DNA from: Gammaproteobacteria bacterium
GTDB taxonomy: Bacteria > Pseudomonadota > Gammaproteobacteria > Chromatiales > Chromatiaceae
Direction of reading: 5' to 3'
Length of the DNA: 27,853 nucleotides
Assembly (NCBI GenBank): GCA_013041975.1
Contig: JABDQZ010000168.1
Coordinates: forward strand, 1-27,853
Below, one piece after another: positions 23,230 to 27,853 of the stretch. Position numbers and translations under genes: made by a program. The notes under the pieces were generated by a model, which saw only the letters and a list, made by a program, of their open reading frames with translations, did not search any database and was not told the DNA's origin. Each line of letters starts with the position of its first letter. Position 1 is the stretch's first letter.

Positions 23230-23904
23230 TTATTCTGTGAAGTTGAAACAACAGATATCCGGGGTTCCTGTGGCTGGAATGTAACAAAGCGAGGCCTCGA
23301 AACCATCAATATTCATATTGATGGAAACTGTATTGTGGATAGGAGATATTTTTTTCCCAAAAATTCCTTCTCCATGTGATTTTTGTCTGGCTTCAAATTC
23401 AGTCCACGCGCTGATAAAGGCTTTTTCAGGTTGCTTTTGCTGTTTCAGGCTGCGAACCAACTGAGTATCAAAAACTTTTTGAGCTATTTTTTCCCAGTTT
23501 TTTATTTCTTTATGCTGTTCAATATCGATACCCAGTTCGATAATGGGTGAAACAGCCAGTAACATCACTGCGCCAGAGTGACTCAGGTTGAACTTAAGCT
23601 CTGTTGTGTTGCCGACAAGAAAAGGTTTTCCATGTTGTGTTGTTTGAAATTTGAGTTCACTGGCAGGCTGTTTGAGGTAAGATGCAAATAGCCAGCGCAT
23701 GATAAGACGGCTGCACACGTAAGTTTTTCGTGCGGTTTCGTTTTTGAAATCGTGCGAGCGTTGTAATTCATTCCGGGACAGGATTTCAAGCTCGTCAGGT
23801 CTGGGGTCAAACAGGAAGATTTTCCAGACGTGAATTTCGTCAGGAGAAGAAAACTCTGCCGTGTTGGCATCTGTCCATCGACAATGATGAAATGAAGTTG
23901 GCAT
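23230..23904 (-). CDS. 4'-phosphopantetheinyl transferase, Sfp type
   Basis: This 224-residue protein has the two-lobed Sfp-type layout. The first conserved block is HGKPFLVGNT followed by LKFNLSHSG (residues about 91-111). The second is ELGIDIEQ, with Asp127 and Glu129 as magnesium ligands. The third is AWTEFEARQKSHGEGIF, with Glu171 and Lys175 spaced as in B. subtilis Sfp (Glu151/Lys155). It transfers phosphopantetheine from CoA to a serine of carrier proteins. Sfp-type enzymes usually serve secondary metabolism, but can replace AcpS in organisms that lack it. No polyketide, peptide or fatty-acid carrier gene is in this window. The start is 19 bases from the divergent recJ start, so the two genes share a very compact regulatory region. 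Confidence 0.93.
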   Translation of the reverse strand: MPTSFHHCRWTDANTAEFSSPDEIHVWKIFLFDPRPDELEILSRNELQRSHDFKNETARKTYVCSRLIMRWLFASYLKQPASELKFQTTQHGKPFLVGNTTELKFNLSHSGAVMLLAVSPIIELGIDIEQHKEIKNWEKIAQKVFDTQLVRSLKQQKQPEKAFISAWTEFEARQKSHGEGIFGKKISPIHNTVSINMNIDGFEASLCYIPATGTPDICCFNFTE

Positions 23905-23923
23905 AGTCTGCTACAGTGAACCG

Positions 23924-25657
23924 ATGATAAAAATAAAAACCAGACAGGCTGTTTCCAATATCCAGTGGCCCGATACAGTACACCCGCTTTTGCAAAGAAT
24001 CTACTCAGCCCGTCATGTTGAGCAGATCGATGATATCGAATTGTCTTTAAAAAAACTGTTGCCTCCAGACCGACTGGCAGGCTTAGAAGATGCCGTCAGC
24101 CTGCTTGTAAATGCGGTGACAGGTCAGCAACACATCATGATCATCGGTGACTTTGATGCTGATGGTGCGACCAGTACGGCATTGGCGATGCGCGTTTTAA
24201 CAACAATGGGTGCCGGTAAGGTATCTTATCTGGTGCCCAATCGTTTCGAATACGGCTATGGTTTGACAACCGGGATTGTGCAGGAAGCCGCGAAGCAAAA
24301 TCCCGATCTGATTGTTACCGTTGACAATGGTATCTCCAATATTGAAGGCGTTGAATTAGCCAAAGCCCATGGCATCAAGGTACTGATTACCGATCATCAC
24401 TTGCCTGGTTTGCAGTTGCCGGAGGCTGATGCCATTGTCAACCCTAATCAACCAGATGATCAATTTAAGAGTAAATCCCTTGCCGGTGTTGGTGTGATTT
24501 TCTATGTATTAAGTGCATTGCGCAAACAGTTACGTGAGATGGGCTGGTTTGAACAGAAGGAGATATCTGAACCCAACATGGCAGATTACCTGGATATAGT
24601 CGCATTGGGGACGGTCGCAGATGTAGTGCCACTGGATCAAAACAACCGAATTCTGGTCAATGAAGGAATAAAGCGTATTCGTGCCGGTCGTTGTGTCAAA
24701 GGTATTAGTGCTTTGCTGGAAGCAGCACAGAGAAATCCCGCAAGGCTTGTCAGTGCTGATTTGGGATTTGCTGTAGGACCAAGGCTCAATGCCGCGGGCC
24801 GACTTGATGATATGTCGGTAGGTATTGAGTGTTTGTTGGCGGATGATGAGAGTGCATACCAGCTTGCTTACCAGCTGGACAGCTTAAACCGGGAACGCCG
24901 CAGTATCGAAAGTGGCATGCAAAGCGAAGCATTGCGATATCTCGATCAGGTTGATGTTGATGATCAACCGGTGTTCGGCTTATCGCTGTATGATGAAACC
25001 TGGCATCAGGGCGTTATCGGTATCCTTGCTTCGCGTATCAAGGAGAGAATCCATCGACCGGTTATCGTCTTCGCGCCGGGAGATGATGGTGAAATCAAAG
25101 GCTCAGGACGTTCTATCAGTGGTATTCATATCCGTGATGCGCTTGAGGCCGTTTCCAGCCAGTATCCCGGATTGATAAAGAAGTTTGGTGGCCATGCCAT
25201 GGCAGCGGGCCTGACCCTCTCTGAAGCTGATTTCAACCTTTTTGCCGATGCCTTTAATCAGCAAATCGATTCGATGAGCAATGATGAAATGCTCGATGCT
25301 GTTGTTTTGACTGATGGCCAGCTGGAATCAGATTATTTCGATTTACAGACCGTAGAGGTACTGGAGCAGGGTGGCCCATGGGGACAGGCCTTTCCTGAGC
25401 CGCTGTTCAATGGCAACTTCCGGGTTATAAGCCAGCGGATTCTAAAAGACAAACACGTCAAGCTGGTGCTGTCGCCAGGTGATGAAAGTCTTGGCGAGAC
25501 GCTGGTTGATGGTATTGTTTTCAATCATTTTGATGGCTCAGAATCCGAGCATGAAAAAAAAATACCGGAATCCGTTGAGCTGGTTTACAAACTGGCCATT
25601 AATGACTTTCGCGGACAGCGGAATTTACAACTGATCATTGACCACATTTTGCACTAA
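23924..25657 (+). CDS. recJ: Single-stranded-DNA-specific exonuclease RecJ
   Basis: The 577-residue product is exactly the E. coli RecJ length. The DHH phosphoesterase core carries GDFDADG (Asp76, Asp78, Asp80), VDNGISN (Asp134) and TDHHLPG (Asp157-His158-His159). The DHHA1 region includes GVGVIF, then GPRLNAAGRLDDMS and, farther on, FGGHAMAAGLTL. RecJ degrades single-stranded DNA from 5' to 3' in RecF-pathway recombination and mismatch repair, in the cytoplasm with Mg or Mn. The N-terminus (MIKIKTRQA) starts at the first ATG after the divergent gene. darP follows after nine bases. Confidence 0.98.
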   Translation: MIKIKTRQAVSNIQWPDTVHPLLQRIYSARHVEQIDDIELSLKKLLPPDRLAGLEDAVSLLVNAVTGQQHIMIIGDFDADGATSTALAMRVLTTMGAGKVSYLVPNRFEYGYGLTTGIVQEAAKQNPDLIVTVDNGISNIEGVELAKAHGIKVLITDHHLPGLQLPEADAIVNPNQPDDQFKSKSLAGVGVIFYVLSALRKQLREMGWFEQKEISEPNMADYLDIVALGTVADVVPLDQNNRILVNEGIKRIRAGRCVKGISALLEAAQRNPARLVSADLGFAVGPRLNAAGRLDDMSVGIECLLADDESAYQLAYQLDSLNRERRSIESGMQSEALRYLDQVDVDDQPVFGLSLYDETWHQGVIGILASRIKERIHRPVIVFAPGDDGEIKGSGRSISGIHIRDALEAVSSQYPGLIKKFGGHAMAAGLTLSEADFNLFADAFNQQIDSMSNDEMLDAVVLTDGQLESDYFDLQTVEVLEQGGPWGQAFPEPLFNGNFRVISQRILKDKHVKLVLSPGDESLGETLVDGIVFNHFDGSESEHEKKIPESVELVYKLAINDFRGQRNLQLIIDHILH

Positions 25658-25666
25658 GATTCAGCC

Positions 25667-26194
25667 ATGAATGATAAATATGAATTCGATGACGCGTATT
25701 TAGAAGAAGAAATTGAGCAGGGGCCCAGTAAAAGCCAGCGCAAAAGGGAATTGCAGCAATTGCTGCAACTGACCGAAAAGGCCTTGTCACTGAGCGATGA
25801 GAAACTGACTAAAACGGGTATTGACGAAAATGCACTGGATGCGCTGCGTGAGGCGCGCAAAATGAAAGCCTCGGGAGCGCGTAACCGGCAACTTAAATAC
25901 ATCAGCAAACTGATTCGTAGCGAGGATGTATCCATTATCGAGAAATACCTTGATGAAGCAGAGCAGTCCCAAATCAATGAAAAACGTCTTTTTCATCAAC
26001 TTGAAAAATGGCGTGATCGTCTCGTAGAAGAAGGTGATGCAGCCCTGGCGGAGTTTCTTGCTGAGTATCCTGCGACTGATCGCCAGCAGCTGCGAACCCT
26101 GATTCGTACTGCTCAAAAAGAGAAGCAGCAGGGAAAACCACCCGCAGCATCACGAAAAATCTTTAAATATCTGCGTGAACTGGCCGAACAATAA
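25667..26194 (+). CDS. darP: Ribosome biogenesis factor DarP (YjgA, DUF615)
   Basis: The 175-residue protein (E. coli 183) is charged, helical and soluble. Family blocks are PSKSQRKRELQQLLQL at about residues 19-34, ARNRQLKYISKLIR at about 71-84 and KPPAASRKIFKYLREL near the end. DarP associates with late 50S precursors and helps maturation of the peptidyl-transferase centre region. The N-terminal acidic patch (YEFDDAYLEEEIEQ) is typical. The gene starts nine bases after the recJ stop and is likely in the same transcription unit, and the next gene starts 25 bases after its own stop. Confidence 0.93.
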   Translation: MNDKYEFDDAYLEEEIEQGPSKSQRKRELQQLLQLTEKALSLSDEKLTKTGIDENALDALREARKMKASGARNRQLKYISKLIRSEDVSIIEKYLDEAEQSQINEKRLFHQLEKWRDRLVEEGDAALAEFLAEYPATDRQQLRTLIRTAQKEKQQGKPPAASRKIFKYLRELAEQ

Positions 26195-26219
26195 ATAAAC
26201 ACATTAAAAAGAGCGAATT

Positions 26220-26780
26220 ATGTCCAGAGAATCCGGTAATTTCCTAACTAACATGCTTGACGCGTTAAATCACCTGCTTTTAAATATCTCAGCTACAATC
26301 AGGCATCGACACATTGAGAACTCAAAAATGGGCGACTCTAGAGGTGATGTCGACATCTGGGGTAAAATCGGACATTTTCTGGAAGCCACGCCAGAACTTT
26401 CCGAAGATGATGTTTTTCACTTGCAGGATGAACATATTCACCAGTCACACCAGAATGAAACACTGCACCGCCCAACGCTTGAAGATGGGGCAGAATTAAG
26501 TGAGCTGGGCAAGTATTACCAGCGAAAAGTCAGGGTAGAAACGCACCCGCACATGTCAGAACAAATGCAGCGAAATACCATCGATCATATCAATACAGCC
26601 CTACATTTAGCGCGGAAAAGAGACCAGTCGGGTGCCCGTTTGCATATTGAACTGGCTGAAAGTGCGATGCATACGGCGGGACGTTTCATGAGTCATGATG
26701 AATATCAAGCGTTCGAGTTAAAGATCGAAGAGCGACTGAAGCACATCATGGATCAGGGCCATCAACCAACCGTTTCTTAA
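26220..26780 (+). CDS. Histidine-rich protein of unknown function
   Basis: The 186-residue open frame has 18 histidines, many in the middle (VFHLQDEHIHQSHQNETLH, and ETHPHMSEQM). The remainder is helical and charged, and the C-terminal half (IDHINTALHLARKRDQSG, then IEERLKHIMDQGHQPTVS) is amphipathic. No signal peptide or membrane segment is evident. I do not recognise the family. Metal binding is possible given the histidine spacing, but no known metal motif is met. The start is uncertain: ATG 26220 has AAGAG upstream, but ATG 26328 (residue 37, MGDSRGDVDIW) also follows a purine-rich stretch. It lies between darP and sdhC and may be the last gene of the recJ-darP unit, since an sdh promoter follows it. 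Confidence 0.7.
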   Translation: MSRESGNFLTNMLDALNHLLLNISATIRHRHIENSKMGDSRGDVDIWGKIGHFLEATPELSEDDVFHLQDEHIHQSHQNETLHRPTLEDGAELSELGKYYQRKVRVETHPHMSEQMQRNTIDHINTALHLARKRDQSGARLHIELAESAMHTAGRFMSHDEYQAFELKIEERLKHIMDQGHQPTVS

Positions 26781-26814
26781 TAATGACTATTCAATCTTTA
26801 GGCGTCATTTTTTC

Positions 26815-26833
26815 ACAGAATATTTTATTCTGT
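26815..26833. repeat. Perfect 8-bp inverted repeat upstream of the sdhC -10 box
   Basis: ACAGAATA (26815-26822), TTT, TATTCTGT (26826-26833) is an exact inverted repeat with a three-base centre. Its position beside the -10 box makes it a candidate operator. No T-tract follows as in a terminator. Confidence 0.55.
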
Positions 26834-26837
26834 AGTC

Positions 26838-26843
26838 TATAAT
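26838..26843 (+). promoter_or_regulatory. Probable -10 box of the sdh operon
   Basis: A perfect TATAAT lies 35 bases before the sdhC ATG at 26878. No convincing -35 hexamer is visible at 16-18 bases; the inverted repeat at 26815-26833 occupies that space. Activation or repression by a dimeric regulator is plausible. Confidence 0.5.
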
Positions 26844-26877
26844 CGAGGTATCTAAAAAATCCAGATTGTCGACAATC

Positions 26878-27258
26878 ATGATGACCCGCAATAAAAGACC
26901 CGTTTTCATCAATCTTTTTCAGATCAAGTTGCCCGTTGCCGGGGTGATGTCGATTGCACATCGTGCTGCCGGCGTACTGATGTTCGTTTCTATCCCATTC
27001 TGGCTGTTCGTGCTGGAACTCTCGCTAAAGTCTCCGCAAGACTTTGCCAGGGCAGTGGAAATCATGCAGTGCAATTGGCTGATGCCATTTTATCTATTGC
27101 TGCTATGGTCTTTGTTCCATCATTTACTCGCAGGCATCCGCTATTTACTGCTGGATATCGATATTGGTGTTGAGAAACCATTGTTTCGACAGACGGCATG
27201 GACTGTTCTGGTAGCAGCTCCTGTACTGGTTTTACTGATTCTGGCGGTGGCAATATGA
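26878..27258 (+). CDS. sdhC: Succinate dehydrogenase cytochrome b556 subunit
   Basis: The product is 126 residues from the chosen ATG. It has three membrane helices, at about 25-45, 66-88 and 103-124. The N-terminal quinone-site block PVAGVMSIAHRAAGVLMF and the haem-site block SLFHHLLAGIRYLLLDIDIGV are diagnostic of SdhC. With SdhD it anchors SdhAB in the inner membrane, binds haem b and passes electrons to ubiquinone. A TTG four codons upstream is open in frame, and a second ATG follows the first directly; I prefer an ATG but cannot decide between the two. sdhD overlaps its stop by four bases. A TATAAT box and an inverted repeat lie just upstream. Confidence 0.95.
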   Translation: MMTRNKRPVFINLFQIKLPVAGVMSIAHRAAGVLMFVSIPFWLFVLELSLKSPQDFARAVEIMQCNWLMPFYLLLLWSLFHHLLAGIRYLLLDIDIGVEKPLFRQTAWTVLVAAPVLVLLILAVAI

Positions 27259-27581
27259 GCAGACAGCTTTCCGGATTTAAAGCCTGGGTTTTGCAGAGAA
27301 TTTCTGCTGTCTATCTGGGGCTTTTCACGCTTTACGTGACATTTTACCTGTTGATTAATACACCCGCTGATTATGAGCAATGGTCAGGGTGGGTCAATTC
27401 TTTGCCGGTTACGCTGGCTTTCATGTTGGCTATAGGGCTGACTTTATTACACGCATGGATCGGTATTCGCGATGTACTTATTGACTACATCCCTTTTACC
27501 GGCATTCGTTTGATTGTGATGACACTGGTCGGATTGATGTTGGGTGGTAGTGGCCTTTGGGCATTGCTGATTCTTGTGTAA
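27255..27581 (+). CDS. sdhD: Succinate dehydrogenase hydrophobic membrane anchor subunit
   Basis: This 108-residue protein has three membrane helices (about 15-37, 52-72 and 83-105). The block FKAWVLQRISAVYLGLFTLY at the N-terminus and HAWIGIRDVLIDYIP are characteristic of SdhD; the latter holds the residues near haem and quinone. It forms the membrane anchor with SdhC. The ATG at 27255 overlaps the sdhC TGA as ATGA, so translation is probably coupled. A longer frame opens at 27198 inside sdhC, but its residues are not of the family. sdhA starts 40 bases after the stop. Confidence 0.95.
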   Translation: MSRQLSGFKAWVLQRISAVYLGLFTLYVTFYLLINTPADYEQWSGWVNSLPVTLAFMLAIGLTLLHAWIGIRDVLIDYIPFTGIRLIVMTLVGLMLGGSGLWALLILV

Positions 27582-27621
27582 AGCGGATAACAGAAAAATA
27601 CTGGATGGAGTTGAACCTTAA

Positions 27622-27853
27622 ATGGCTTTAGCAAAACGTCGTTTTGACACTTTGATACTTGGGGCTGGTGGTGCCGGTCTGCGTGCGGCCTTACAGCTAT
27701 CCAATGCGGATGCCCGTGTTGCGGTGGTTTCCAAGGTTTTTCCGACCCGTTCTCATACTGTTGCTGCGCAAGGTGGCGTCAATGCTGCGCTGGCTAATGT
27801 TCTGCCTGATAACTGGCACTGGCATATGTTTGATACGGTTAAAGGTAGTGATT
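27622..27853 (+). CDS. sdhA: Succinate dehydrogenase flavoprotein subunit, N-terminal part (runs off window end)
   Basis: About 77 residues are visible from ATG 27622 to the window edge. LILGAGGAGLRAALQL is the FAD-binding dinucleotide fold, and TRSHTVAAQGGVNAALAN contains the histidine that binds FAD covalently in SdhA. The protein oxidises succinate to fumarate in the TCA cycle and passes electrons to SdhB. GGAG lies 12 bases upstream of the ATG (27607-27610). Gene order sdhC-sdhD-sdhA is the standard one, and sdhB should follow outside the window. Confidence 0.96.
   Translation, partial: MALAKRRFDTLILGAGGAGLRAALQLSNADARVAVVSKVFPTRSHTVAAQGGVNAALANVLPDNWHWHMFDTVKGSD

Noticed and set aside
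1..27853. CRISPR array, tRNA or rRNA genes, prophage or transposase
   Set aside because: No regularly spaced direct repeats, cloverleaf sequences or recognised mobile-element proteins were seen on either strand.

Overview
The window looks like a chromosomal housekeeping segment from a gammaproteobacterium of moderate GC content. Evidence for this is the dnaE-accA-tilS order, the prfB-lysS pair with its in-frame TGA, a RecJ of exactly the E. coli length, DarP (YjgA), and the start of an sdhCDA operon. A marine methylotroph of the Methylophaga type is my best guess, but that is an impression from overall gene content and not something the sequence proves. I see no tRNA, rRNA, CRISPR array, transposase, integrase or phage gene, and no gene-free stretch longer than about 300 bases.

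Layout. 1-3471 (+): 3' end of dnaE, then accA, tilS and a single-domain PqiA-like membrane protein. 3514-5783 (-): two tandem paralogous genes, each encoding two cyclic-nucleotide-binding-type domains plus a rhodanese-like tail. 5953-8711 (+): prfB, with the classical +1 programmed frameshift, and lysS, separated by a 105-bp element with perfect 26-bp inverted arms. 8806-10314 (+): a Tat-signal aldo/keto reductase followed by a DUF6064-like membrane protein. 10321-13843 (-): a probable four-gene operon read cupin-like protein, ygfZ, HDOD protein, Old Yellow Enzyme. 13912-17904 (+): an RNase II-type exoribonuclease, a 65-aa protein and a Rad50/SbcC-like ATPase with a transmembrane hairpin in the middle of its coiled coil. 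17923-23205 (+): an orphan TRAP-type solute-binding protein, htpG, adk with a strong terminator, a thioredoxin, and a trypsin-like protease with an uncertain start. 23230-23904 (-): an Sfp-type phosphopantetheinyl transferase, divergent from recJ. 23924-27853 (+): recJ, darP, a histidine-rich protein of unknown function, sdhC, sdhD and the 5' end of sdhA.

How the genes work together. Most of the window serves core replication, translation, fatty-acid synthesis, folding, repair and respiration. The accessory interest lies in three places. The first is the duplicated cNMP/rhodanese sensor-like pair. The second is the exoribonuclease / small protein / membrane-hinged Rad50-like ATPase cluster, whose last two genes overlap by four bases and so are probably translated together. 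The third is the set of palindromic intergenic elements at 7062-7166 and 8737-8802 and in the promoters at 4594-4610 and 26815-26843. None of these can be called a proven new system from sequence alone. The ATPase cluster is the best candidate for an incompletely described one.
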